From Sphingobacterium litopenaei (GTDB lineage: Bacteria > Bacteroidota > Bacteroidia > Sphingobacteriales > Sphingobacteriaceae): a stretch of DNA of 64,000 nt. This document shows positions 56,937 through 64,000 of the stretch, one piece after another (position 1 is the stretch's first letter; every line of letters begins with the position of its first letter). A program made the translations under genes and the position numbers. The notes under the pieces were generated by a model that had not been told where the DNA came from, ran no database searches, and saw only the letters and a list, made by a program, of their open reading frames with translations. The stretch covers positions 159,581 through 223,580 of the forward strand of contig NZ_JACOIJ010000003.1 in NCBI RefSeq assembly GCF_014692495.1, read 5' to 3'.

Positions 56937-58028
56937 ATGGCAGGAAATTCATTTGGCGATTTATTCAGGATAACCACTTTCGGTGAGTCTCACGGCAAAG
57001 CCATTGGTGTTATTGTGGATGGATGCCCATCAAATATTGAGATTGACGAAGCTTTTATTCAATCCGAATTGGATAAGCGCAAACCTGGTCAATCTAAAAT
57101 TACGACACAACGTAAAGAAAGTGATACGGCTCAAATCTTATCGGGTGTTTTCGAAGGAAAATCAACAGGTACGCCTATTTCGATTGTAATTCCTAACGAA
57201 GATCAACGTTCTAAAGATTATTCGCATATCGCAGACAAATACCGTCCTTCACACGCTGATTACACGTACCAAATGAAATATGGTATTCGTGATTACCGTG
57301 GCGGAGGTCGTTCTTCAGCGCGCGAAACAGCGGCTCGTGTAGCTGCAGGTGCTATTGCGAAGTTATTTTTAAAACAACAAGGCATTGAGATTTTTGCTCA
57401 TGTATCTGGCGTAGGTCAAATCGAAGCTCCTAATGTGGATTCTTCTGATTTAAATCTTTTATTAGAAACACGTGAATCCAATATTGTACGTTGCGCTGAC
57501 CCCGCAGCTGCGAATGAAATGATTGATTTCATTGATAACATTCGTAAAAACGGCGATACCGTGGGTGGACGTATATCGACTATTATTCGAGGTGTTCCTG
57601 CAGGATTAGGCGAACCCGTTTTCGACAGGTTGCATGCTGAATTAGGTAAAGCGATGTTGAGCATTAATGCGGTTCATGGTTTCGAATATGGTTCTGGCTT
57701 CGAAGGATCTAGAATGCGCGGCTCCGAACACAACGACGTATTCACGACGGAAAACGATAAAGTTGTTACTAAAACAAACTTTTCAGGCGGTATCCAAGGT
57801 GGAATTTCTAACGGCATGGACATCACGTTCAAAGTAGCTTTCAAAGCTGTTGCTACAATTATGCGCGACCAAGAAACTTTGAATCAAGCAGGAGAAGAAA
57901 CAACAATTTCAGGTAAAGGTAGACATGATCCTTGTGTGGTTCCTCGTGCTGTAATTATTGTGGAAGCTATGGCGGCTTTAGTTATTGCTGATCAACTGCT
58001 TAAGCAAAGAGCTTATACTCATATTTAA
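56937..58028 (+). CDS. aroC: Chorismate synthase
   Basis: The 363-aa product shows all three family signatures: [21 protein letters not shown] (start), [28 protein letters not shown] (middle), and [25 protein letters not shown] near the end. It converts EPSP to chorismate using reduced FMN. It ends the aromatic operon, separated from aroA by 155 bp containing a REP-like repeat. It is followed by a strong terminator. A distinct promoter for aroC is possible in that gap but I cannot point to one. Confidence 0.97.
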   Translation: MAGNSFGDLFRITTFGESHGKAIGVIVDGCPSNIEIDEAFIQSELDKRKPGQSKITTQRKESDTAQILSGVFEGKSTGTPISIVIPNEDQRSKDYSHIADKYRPSHADYTYQMKYGIRDYRGGGRSSARETAARVAAGAIAKLFLKQQGIEIFAHVSGVGQIEAPNVDSSDLNLLLETRESNIVRCADPAAANEMIDFIDNIRKNGDTVGGRISTIIRGVPAGLGEPVFDRLHAELGKAMLSINAVHGFEYGSGFEGSRMRGSEHNDVFTTENDKVVTKTNFSGGIQGGISNGMDITFKVAFKAVATIMRDQETLNQAGEETTISGKGRHDPCVVPRAVIIVEAMAALVIADQLLKQRAYTHI

Positions 58029-58062
58029 AATAGTTTCCGTATTTTTACGGAAACTATTTAAC
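58028..58062 (+). terminator. Intrinsic terminator of the aromatic operon
   Basis: The 14-bp perfect stem AAATAGTTTCCGTA / TACGGAAACTATTT (58028-58041, 58046-58059) has loop TTTT; it includes the last base of aroC. Confidence 0.85.
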
Positions 58063-58074
58063 CTTTTATTACCT

Positions 58075-58377
58075 ATGAACTCTTTATTCTTCACTCTTCT
58101 TAGTTTGATGCTATTTTTAGCTGTGCAAGCTCAAGACCAATATGCCACGACAAAAGATGGAAAGAAAGTATTGCTTCGATCAAATGGCACTTGGGAATAC
58201 GTGAATAGTAAATCAACTTCAAGTAACCCCTCTTCTTCCAATAACAAAATTCAAACTATTAGAAGTAATTCGACGAATAATTCTGGCAGAACCTATATAC
58301 GTGGTCCTCGAGGAGGCTGCTATTATATAAATAGAAACGGCGGTAAAACCTACGTGGATCGCAGTTTATGTAATTAA
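58075..58377 (+). CDS. Small secreted protein with DUF3157-like motif and GGCYY tail
   Basis: I place the start at 58075, not at upstream in-frame ATGs within aroC, because MNSLFFTLLSLMLFLAVQAQ is a clean signal peptide. The mature part has TKDGKKVLLRSNGTWEYV, a short motif common in small secreted Bacteroidetes proteins. A Ser/Asn-rich linker follows, and the C-terminus is RGPRGGCYYINRNGGKTYVD with two Cys that could form a disulfide. The tail resembles the PBCV-type basic adaptor domain. Function unknown. 100 aa. Confidence 0.75.
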   Translation: MNSLFFTLLSLMLFLAVQAQDQYATTKDGKKVLLRSNGTWEYVNSKSTSSNPSSSNNKIQTIRSNSTNNSGRTYIRGPRGGCYYINRNGGKTYVDRSLCN

Positions 58378-58384
58378 AATTTAA

Positions 58385-58419
58385 CTTATTAAAAATTTTA
58401 TGTTCAAATTTTAATAAGA
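58385..58419 (+). terminator. AT-rich hairpin, possible terminator
   Basis: CTTATTAAAAATTT and AAATTTTAATAAG pair with one bulged A and a 7-nt loop. There is no long T tract, so it is weaker than the others. Confidence 0.45.
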
Positions 58420-58424
58420 AAACA

Positions 58425-58432
58425 TATCTTTG
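58425..58432 (+). promoter_or_regulatory. Putative -7 box of the ROK kinase gene
   Basis: TATCTTTG (TAnnTTTG) lies 30 nt before the start codon. There is no canonical -33 TTTG. Confidence 0.45.
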
Positions 58433-58462
58433 AATGATAACTAAGTTAATCTAATTGCAATT

Positions 58463-59314
58463 ATGTCAGAAGCCCCTTCTTTTATTTTAGCGTGTGACAT
58501 TGGTGGAACTCATATTACTTCCGCTATTGTTAATACCCAAAATTGGGAAATTTTATCATATACACTTTCACGTACACATATTAATTCATCTTCAGATGCT
58601 AAATCGATTTTTCAAGGATGGTCGGGTAATATAAAATCTTGCCTATATAAATTTGATGGAACAATTGACCATATTGGAATAGCAATGCCAGGTCCTTTTG
58701 ATTATGAGAAGGGAATATCGTTAATGAAAAATCAAGATAAATACGATGCTATCTACAAATTAGATGTAACAGAAGCTTTAAAAAACGAATTGGAAATACC
58801 TTCAATTGAAATAAAATACATAAATGATGCCGCGGCATTTTTACAAGGCGAAGTTTATGCTCAAAATTTATCTTCGGAAGAAAAAGTATTAGGTATTACG
58901 TTAGGAACAGGATTAGGCAGTGCTGTATGGTCACAAAATGAGAAAGCTTTTGATGCGGACTTGTGGAAAGAAAAATATCGAGAATCAATTTTTGAAGAAT
59001 ACTTAGTTACAAGATGGTTTACCAAAACCTTTGAATCTTTAAAAGGAAGTAAAGAAAAAGGACTCAAAGAGATAATTGACAATCATGGTAATTCTCCAGA
59101 ATTTGACACATTAATAAGAGATTACCGTGAACAATTAAAAGATTTCTTAGCTTTTTTTAGCGATAAATATTCCTGTAATTGCTTCGTAATCGGAGGAAAT
59201 ATCGCAAAAGCATGGAATTTAATTGATTTGGATAATTATTTTTCAGAATATAAAATTATTCAAGCCCAATATGCTGAAAAAGCAGCACTTATTGGCGCTG
59301 CTTCTATATTTTAA
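58463..59314 (+). CDS. ROK family sugar kinase or regulator
   Basis: The 283-aa product has the actin-like ATPase fold. Phosphate 1 is LACDIGGTHITSAIV (residues 9-23), and GIAMPGPFDYEKGI and INDAAAFLQGE (catalytic Asp in NDA) follow. Phosphate 2 is LGITLGTGLGSAVW, and the adenosine motif is FVIGGNIAKAW. The zinc-binding CxCGxxGCxE signature of many ROK kinases is absent, and there is no DNA-binding domain. It is probably a glucokinase-like hexokinase of unknown sugar. It is a single gene, convergent with the E1 dehydrogenase gene. Confidence 0.9.
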   Translation: MSEAPSFILACDIGGTHITSAIVNTQNWEILSYTLSRTHINSSSDAKSIFQGWSGNIKSCLYKFDGTIDHIGIAMPGPFDYEKGISLMKNQDKYDAIYKLDVTEALKNELEIPSIEIKYINDAAAFLQGEVYAQNLSSEEKVLGITLGTGLGSAVWSQNEKAFDADLWKEKYRESIFEEYLVTRWFTKTFESLKGSKEKGLKEIIDNHGNSPEFDTLIRDYREQLKDFLAFFSDKYSCNCFVIGGNIAKAWNLIDLDNYFSEYKIIQAQYAEKAALIGAASIF

Positions 59315-59333
59315 TCAAAATACTTAGCTTTTT

Positions 59334-61754
59334 TTAAACTAAGTATTTTGGAAACTGTTGTGGATTGACATCATTCATGATCTCATAAACAGCTTCAATA
59401 ATATCATCTACAGATGGTTTAGTGAAATAATCACCGTCTGACCCATAAGGAGGACGATGCGGCTTCGCAGATAATGTTCTAGGCTTACTATCCAAATGAT
59501 AATATCCATTCTGCTGTTCTAAGATTTGTTGCAATATAAACGCAGAAGCACCGCCAGGCATATCCTCATCCACTACCAGTATTCGGTTTGTTTTGCTTAA
59601 AGAAGCTAAACACACTTGTGTACGATCAAATGGTTGTAAACATTGTACATCCACGATTTCTATAGAAATTCCAATCTTATCTAATTCCATAGCCGCCTCT
59701 TGTACAAGGCGTAGTGTCGATCCATAAGATACTACAGTAATATCGGCACCCTCACGTATGACTTCAGCTATACCGATTGGAACGGTGAATTCCCCTACAT
59801 TGGAAGGCATTTTTTCTTTTAAACGATATCCATTCAAACATTCCACCACTACAGCTGGATCATCTCCACGCAAAAGTGTGTTGTACATCCCTGCAGCTTG
59901 TGTCATGTTACGAGGAACACAAATATGCAATCCGCGTAAAGCTCCCAGCAAAACTGTCATGGGAGAACCAGAATGCCAAATTCCTTCTAATCTATGACCT
60001 CGTGTTCGTATTATAACTGGAGCTTTTTGCTGACCTTTGGTTCTATAACTCAAAGAAGCTAAATCGTCACTCAACACAGGAAGTGCATAGATCAAATAAT
60101 CTAAATATTGTATTTCAGCAATTGGTCGCAAACCTCTTACGGCTAACCCTATTCCTTTGCCAATTATCGCCGACTCGCGAATACCGGTATCGAAAATTCG
60201 TATTTCGCCAAATTTTTCCTGTAATCCTGCAAATCCTTGGTTTACATCACCAATCTTCCCTACATCCTCTCCAAAAGCTACCAAACGCTCATCATTTTTG
60301 AAATTTGCTTCAAAACAAGCGTTCAAGACTTCTCTGCCATCTAATATTGGAGAATCCGTAGAATAAATTGGTTCTACAACCTCTACCTCTAACGGAGAAA
60401 AAGAATTTTCTGTAAACAATTTGCTGTTATAACGCTCTTGGTTCAGCTTTTGCTTTTCTAGGTACCAAGTATATAATTCATCCTTTTCAGCAGAATTCTC
60501 AAAACGCAAGTCGCGCAAAACCTGACGTACCGTCGAATATATTTCTTTAAGAGAAGGCTCTGTGGTACTCTTTAAAATATTTAATGGTAGTTCAACGATT
60601 TCATTTTCTAATTTTGATAAATAATGAATCGCTTCGTCCAATTCACTTTGCAACAGCTTACGGTAATCCGTCCAAGCTCTTTTCTGCTCTGCGCGAACTA
60701 AATCTTTTGCAGTAGATTCAATCTCTTTAAGCTCTGCCTCAACTGCTATACCCGAACTAATAATCCATTGACGCATTTTGACATTACAGTCAAATTCTTG
60801 TTCCCAAAGTAATCTTTCCTCAGACTTATAGCGCTCATGCGAACCCGAAGAACTATGTCCCTGGGGTTGAGTCAATTCTGTCACATGTACTAAACAAGGA
60901 ATATGCTTTTCGCGCGAAATTTTTGCGGCCATCTCATAGGTCTCACAAAGACCAGCATAATCCCAACCTTTTACCTTAAAAATCTCAAATCCATATGCAT
61001 TATTATCTCGCTGAAAACCACGAAGTACTTCTGAAATATCGGATTTAGTAGTTTGAATATCATTTGGAACAGAAATACCATAACCATCATCCCAAACAGA
61101 AATCACGGCTGGAATTTGTTTCACACCAGCAGCATTGATAGTTTCCCAAAATACACCTTCCGAAGTAGAGGCGTTACCAACCGTACAAAAAACTACTTCA
61201 TTTCCTTTGTTGGAGAAATATTTTAAATATTCAAGATCTTTATTATTTCGGTAAAGCTTAGAAGCTAAGCCCAGACCCAATGTACGCGACATCTGCCCAC
61301 CTGTGGTAGAAATATCAGAAAATGAATTTTTCTGAATGGTTTGGTTTTTCCACGCGCCATTTTCATCGGTAAGTGCTGTAGAAAAATGGGCAACCATTTG
61401 TCTACCTCCGGATGAAATATCGGCATCCAATGAGGGATGAGCATACAGTTGTGAGAAAAAATTATACACTGTACTTATTCCAGATACAAAAGCCCAAGTT
61501 TGATCTCTGTAATATCCTGATCGCCAATCACCATCTTCGAATACTTTTGACAAAGCGATTTGTGCGATTTCTTTTCCATCACCAAAAATACCAAACTTCG
61601 CCTTGCCCGTTAGCACTTCTTTCCTTCCCAATAAACTTACATACCTACTTTGAACTGCCGCCTCATAGTCTTTCAATATGATTTCACGAAAATCATCATA
61701 ACTTAACTTAGATGTGGCTACGTTCATAGGTGTACTCAGTTTCGAATCTATCAT
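59334..61754 (-). CDS. Fused alpha-ketoacid dehydrogenase E1 (alpha-beta)
   Basis: The 806-aa protein has an E1-alpha half (about 1-420) with the TPP region CTVGNASTSEGVFWETINAAG and VWDDGYGISVP. The E1-beta half (about 480-806) has VAFGEDVGKIGDVNQGFAGLQEKFGEIRIFDTGIRESAIIGKGIGLAV cut into its usual blocks, then RTRGHRLEGIWHSGSPM and VVDEDMPGGASAFI. It probably acts in a branched-chain or pyruvate-type 2-oxoacid dehydrogenase complex. The TPP GDG-x-NN motif is changed to GN...DD. The E2 and E3 genes are not nearby. It could be annotated as 2-oxoisovalerate or pyruvate E1; substrate uncertain. Confidence 0.9.
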   Translation of the reverse strand: MIDSKLSTPMNVATSKLSYDDFREIILKDYEAAVQSRYVSLLGRKEVLTGKAKFGIFGDGKEIAQIALSKVFEDGDWRSGYYRDQTWAFVSGISTVYNFFSQLYAHPSLDADISSGGRQMVAHFSTALTDENGAWKNQTIQKNSFSDISTTGGQMSRTLGLGLASKLYRNNKDLEYLKYFSNKGNEVVFCTVGNASTSEGVFWETINAAGVKQIPAVISVWDDGYGISVPNDIQTTKSDISEVLRGFQRDNNAYGFEIFKVKGWDYAGLCETYEMAAKISREKHIPCLVHVTELTQPQGHSSSGSHERYKSEERLLWEQEFDCNVKMRQWIISSGIAVEAELKEIESTAKDLVRAEQKRAWTDYRKLLQSELDEAIHYLSKLENEIVELPLNILKSTTEPSLKEIYSTVRQVLRDLRFENSAEKDELYTWYLEKQKLNQERYNSKLFTENSFSPLEVEVVEPIYSTDSPILDGREVLNACFEANFKNDERLVAFGEDVGKIGDVNQGFAGLQEKFGEIRIFDTGIRESAIIGKGIGLAVRGLRPIAEIQYLDYLIYALPVLSDDLASLSYRTKGQQKAPVIIRTRGHRLEGIWHSGSPMTVLLGALRGLHICVPRNMTQAAGMYNTLLRGDDPAVVVECLNGYRLKEKMPSNVGEFTVPIGIAEVIREGADITVVSYGSTLRLVQEAAMELDKIGISIEIVDVQCLQPFDRTQVCLASLSKTNRILVVDEDMPGGASAFILQQILEQQNGYYHLDSKPRTLSAKPHRPPYGSDGDYFTKPSVDDIIEAVYEIMNDVNPQQFPKYLV

Positions 61755-61886
61755 TAACTTATATTCTTATTCAACAAAAGTAGCAAAATAACTCTTTACA
61801 ATATAGCCAATAATTTAATATTACTCCTAAAATATAGATAAGAATTATGTACTTTTAAGCGCAACTTAAAGATTTAAAATTAGAGT

Positions 61887-62618
61887 ATGAGTGTAACGAA
61901 TAATGAGAATAAACCAGAAATTGGGTTAGGCGATTTAGAAAAGACGGTGATATTGAATTCATTACTAGAAGTGCCTTTTGCAGAACGCGATCAAAATTGG
62001 ATAGCCAATTTTCTACAAGCCGTGGATCAAGCAAACCTTAAATTAGGTAGTCCTGAGGTCGTTATTGCAAGTGATGGTTTTCCTTATATACAGCTTCAAA
62101 ATGTGAAAGCTGACGAAAGCTTCCAAGCTTTTGTAATCAACAAACAACTTCCTGCGATATTAACACAAGGATTCGGCGTAGTTATCAATCCGCAGAATGA
62201 AAGACCAGATTGGATATTTACGTATGGAGATATTGTCAATTACGAATTGAATGACACTTTTTATGCTGAAAAAAGCATTTTCTCCAACAATAGAGAGCAA
62301 ATAGAGATCAAACCTGATGAACAAATTTTGATAGGTGCTCCTTCGGACGCTATCTTACCTAAATATCTTAAAAATCAATTGCGTGAATTTTTAAAGCATG
62401 CAGGCATTGAAACACCAAAAGCGATGATGATTGCTAGAAATTATGAGAATGAGCAAGATGTAAAACAAGATTTGGTTTTCAATTTCACTCCTCCTCAGAT
62501 AGCAGATGACAAAAAATTTGAGATTATTTCTAATACAATTGGCTGGTTACTTCCAAGACATTATTCCGTATTGTTTGTCGACGAAGCAGCTGTTGAAAAT
62601 GGATTCATAGAAATTTAA
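61887..62618 (+). CDS. Conserved hypothetical protein, 243 aa
   Basis: This soluble protein lacks a signal or TM segment. It is mixed alpha/beta: NSLLEVPFAERDQNWIANFLQAVDQANLKL at the N-terminus, SDGFPYIQLQNVKADESFQAFVINKQLPAILTQGFGVVINPQ in the middle, and GAPSDAILPKYLKNQLREFLKHAG near residues 145-170. The last third (NTIGWLLPRHYSVLFVDEAAVENGF) resembles a second alpha/beta repeat. I do not recognise the family with confidence; a SseB-like fold is one possibility. It lies 4 nt before the DUF1080 lipoprotein gene and is probably its operon partner. Confidence 0.75.
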   Translation: MSVTNNENKPEIGLGDLEKTVILNSLLEVPFAERDQNWIANFLQAVDQANLKLGSPEVVIASDGFPYIQLQNVKADESFQAFVINKQLPAILTQGFGVVINPQNERPDWIFTYGDIVNYELNDTFYAEKSIFSNNREQIEIKPDEQILIGAPSDAILPKYLKNQLREFLKHAGIETPKAMMIARNYENEQDVKQDLVFNFTPPQIADDKKFEIISNTIGWLLPRHYSVLFVDEAAVENGFIEI

Positions 62619-62622
62619 CACC

Positions 62623-63420
62623 ATGAAAATGAAACTTTCTCCAGCAATATTTTGTAGTCTTTTTTTACTAGGATGCGCTGTAAGCAAAGAAAACACTCCA
62701 GAATGGAAACCACTATTTAATGGTAAAGATTTGTCAGGATGGACTGCAAAAATCTACCCTTATGAAGTGGGTAATAATTTTGCCAATACATTTCGTGTAA
62801 AAGATGGTGTAATCCAAGTAAACTACGATGGCTATGGAGAAAAATATGAGGATAGATTTGGGCATTTGTATTACGATATCCCCTATTCTCATTATCATTT
62901 GAAATTAGAATATAGATTCTACGGTGACCTTTATCCAGGAGCACCAGACTATACCATCCGAAATAGTGGAGTCATGTTTCATTCACAAGATCCTCGTACT
63001 ATGCCAGCCAATCAAGATTGGCCTATTTCGGTAGAAATGCAATTTTTAGGCGGGTTAGGTGATGGCAAACCCAGACCTACAGGCAATATGTGTTCACCTG
63101 GTACACATATTTATTATAATAATGAATTGTTAACGACACACTGTATAAATTCCACTTCCAAAACATACCACGGAGATCAGTGGGTGAAAGCAGAATTAAT
63201 TGTATTAGGCGATTCGTTAGTACATCATATTATCGAAGGCGATACGGTGTTGACCTATTCTAAACCACATATCGGAGGCCCAATAGTCAATAATTATGAT
63301 CCACGTATTAAAATAGATGGAACTGCTTTAAAAAGAGGTTTTATTGCTTTGCAAAGTGAAGGACAGCCCGTAGAATTCAAGAATATATATTTAAAAGATT
63401 TATCTAAGAAAAATAAATAA
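62623..63420 (+). CDS. DUF1080 (3-keto-disaccharide hydrolase-like) lipoprotein
   Basis: The 265-aa product has a lipoprotein signal with lipobox LLGC (Cys18). A concanavalin-like DUF1080 domain follows: PEWKPLFNGKDLSGWTAKI, FRVKDGVIQVNYDGYGEKY, HLKLEYRF, IRNSGVMFHSQDP, SVEMQFLGGLGDG, and the ending GFIALQSEGQPVEFKNIYLKDL. The family includes enzymes acting on 3-keto sugars made by Gfo/Idh/MocA-type oxidoreductases; two such oxidoreductases are in the window but 20 kb away. It should face the periplasm or the cell surface. Confidence 0.93.
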   Translation: MKMKLSPAIFCSLFLLGCAVSKENTPEWKPLFNGKDLSGWTAKIYPYEVGNNFANTFRVKDGVIQVNYDGYGEKYEDRFGHLYYDIPYSHYHLKLEYRFYGDLYPGAPDYTIRNSGVMFHSQDPRTMPANQDWPISVEMQFLGGLGDGKPRPTGNMCSPGTHIYYNNELLTTHCINSTSKTYHGDQWVKAELIVLGDSLVHHIIEGDTVLTYSKPHIGGPIVNNYDPRIKIDGTALKRGFIALQSEGQPVEFKNIYLKDLSKKNK

Positions 63421-63426
63421 AGCGAA

Positions 63427-63891
63427 ATGTTTCCATTTAACGTCAGAGTATACGGAATACTTAGAACCGAAAACGACGAAGTGTTGATTACTGATGAAAG
63501 AACACAAAGTGTGTCGTTCACTAAGTTTCCAGGTGGAGGATTAGAATATGGAGAAGGTCTGATAGATGCACTCAAAAGAGAATTTATGGAAGAGTGTAAC
63601 CTGAAGATTGACGTGATAAGGCATATTTACACTACGGACTTTTATGAAAAATCTAGTTTTAATAATAGTCAAATTATCTCAATCTATTATGAGGTAAAAG
63701 CATTAGAAGAATTAAATATTGATTTAAAGACTTTACCTTTTGATTTTAACAATAATTTGGTTGCGGATAAATTAGAAGTTTTCAGATTAATAAAGCTTGA
63801 AAATCTAAAAGAAGAAGATTTGACTTTCAAAACAGACAAAAAAGCATTAGAAGCATTTAAATTTTTAACTAGAAAAGAGGGTGTAAATTAA
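63427..63891 (+). CDS. NUDIX hydrolase
   Basis: The 154-aa product has a Nudix box, GGLEYGEGLIDALKREFMEECNL, matching Gx5Ex7REUxEExGU with Asn in place of the last Gly. It starts VRVYGILRTENDEVLITDERT, typical of the ADP-ribose/nucleotide-sugar branch. It hydrolyses a nucleoside diphosphate linked to X; the substrate is unknown. It lies 6 nt after the DUF1080 gene. The stop codon abuts the left end of the putative IS element, so its 3' end may have been altered by the insertion. Confidence 0.88.
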   Translation: MFPFNVRVYGILRTENDEVLITDERTQSVSFTKFPGGGLEYGEGLIDALKREFMEECNLKIDVIRHIYTTDFYEKSSFNNSQIISIYYEVKALEELNIDLKTLPFDFNNNLVADKLEVFRLIKLENLKEEDLTFKTDKKALEAFKFLTRKEGVN

Positions 63892-64000
63892 ACTGTGTCA
63901 TTAAATAAATACTTATTTTTAGACACAGTATAATGAACAACGAGAAATTTGATTTTGAGCGCTTCAAAGAAGAAGCTATGAAAGGCCTTTACGAAGGCAA
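63892..64000 (+). mobile_element. Left end of an IS256-like insertion sequence, cut by window edge
   Basis: ACTGTGTC (63892-63899) and GACACAGT (63922-63929) form an inverted pair just before a transposase start. The outer ACTGTGTCA resembles terminal repeats of IS256-type elements. The right end and target-site duplication lie beyond the window. Confidence 0.65.
63933..64000 (+). CDS. IS256-family transposase, N-terminal fragment (cut by window edge)
   Basis: ATG at 63933 opens a frame running off the window after 22 codons. It begins MNNEKFDFERFKEEAMKG and continues LYEG, a start typical of IS256-family transposases from Bacteroidetes. The DDE catalytic residues would lie outside. The call rests on the short N-terminus and the inverted pair upstream. 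Confidence 0.65.
   Translation, partial: MNNEKFDFERFKEEAMKGLYEG

Noticed and set aside
57985..58074. Upstream in-frame starts of the small secreted protein gene
   Set aside because: They lie within aroC and its terminator; the signal peptide begins at 58075.

Overview
The window is a typical chromosomal stretch of a low-GC member of the Bacteroidetes (now Bacteroidota), most likely family Sphingobacteriaceae (Sphingobacterium/Pedobacter-like). Five things support this. A short 286-aa primary sigma factor lacks region 1.1. Promoters have the TTTG-N19-TAnnTTTG form. Start codons have weak or absent Shine-Dalgarno sequences. Several gene fusions are characteristic of the phylum (MurF-Alr, DAHP synthase-chorismate mutase, E1 alpha-beta). 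There are also many small secreted or lipoprotein genes specific to the phylum. Nearly all of it is core housekeeping DNA. The only mobile DNA seen is the left end of an IS256-like element at the right edge.

Layout: 1-8.8 kb holds mnmE (cut by the window edge), a secreted GH144/glycoamylase-like protein, an OmpA-like lipoprotein, and a minus-strand gyrA-TPR-TPR cluster. 9-13.8 kb holds serC-serA (serine) and lysC-lysA (aspartokinase and diaminopimelate decarboxylase). 13.8-24.3 kb holds a tiny membrane protein, icd, a KefB-type antiporter, a LolC/E-type permease, fmt, an XRE regulator, the primary sigma factor and clpB. 24.3-38.5 kb is more accessory: sulfatase, pirin, GNAT, an orphan membrane/coiled-coil protein, a minus-strand murF-alr/DUF502/degenerate LytS-like cluster, recX, small secreted proteins, an outer-membrane barrel, a tRNA-Gly/tRNA-Leu pair, a frameshifted outer-membrane gene and a CPBP protease. 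38.6-45.6 kb holds a GH43 hydrolase, two Gfo/Idh/MocA oxidoreductases, a DUF819 transporter, a thioesterase and an M1 peptidase. 45.8-51.5 kb is the rod-shape cluster mreB-mreC-mreD-pbp2-rodA. 51.5-53 kb holds yigZ and an EamA transporter. 53.3-58 kb is an aromatic amino acid operon: pheA, DAHP synthase/chorismate mutase, aroA, aroC. 58-64 kb holds a ROK kinase, a fused E1 dehydrogenase, a DUF1080 lipoprotein, a NUDIX hydrolase and the start of an IS256-like element.

The most interesting element is the 5' leader of the aromatic operon (about 53,348-53,522). A near-consensus promoter is followed by an unannotated 21-codon leader ORF with 5 Phe and 4 Tyr codons, including the run FYYFFYF. Its last codons contain a 7-nt segment exactly complementary to the 5' arm of a strong intrinsic terminator 17 nt upstream of pheA. 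This is the complete architecture of a translation-coupled transcription attenuator sensing Phe-tRNA and Tyr-tRNA.

Other points of note are two mutually exclusive hairpins between serA and lysC, with the lysC promoter overlapping the terminator; a LytS-like protein that lacks the phospho-acceptor His and ATP-binding G boxes; an orphan SPFH-tail-like protein; and a gene broken by two frameshifts.
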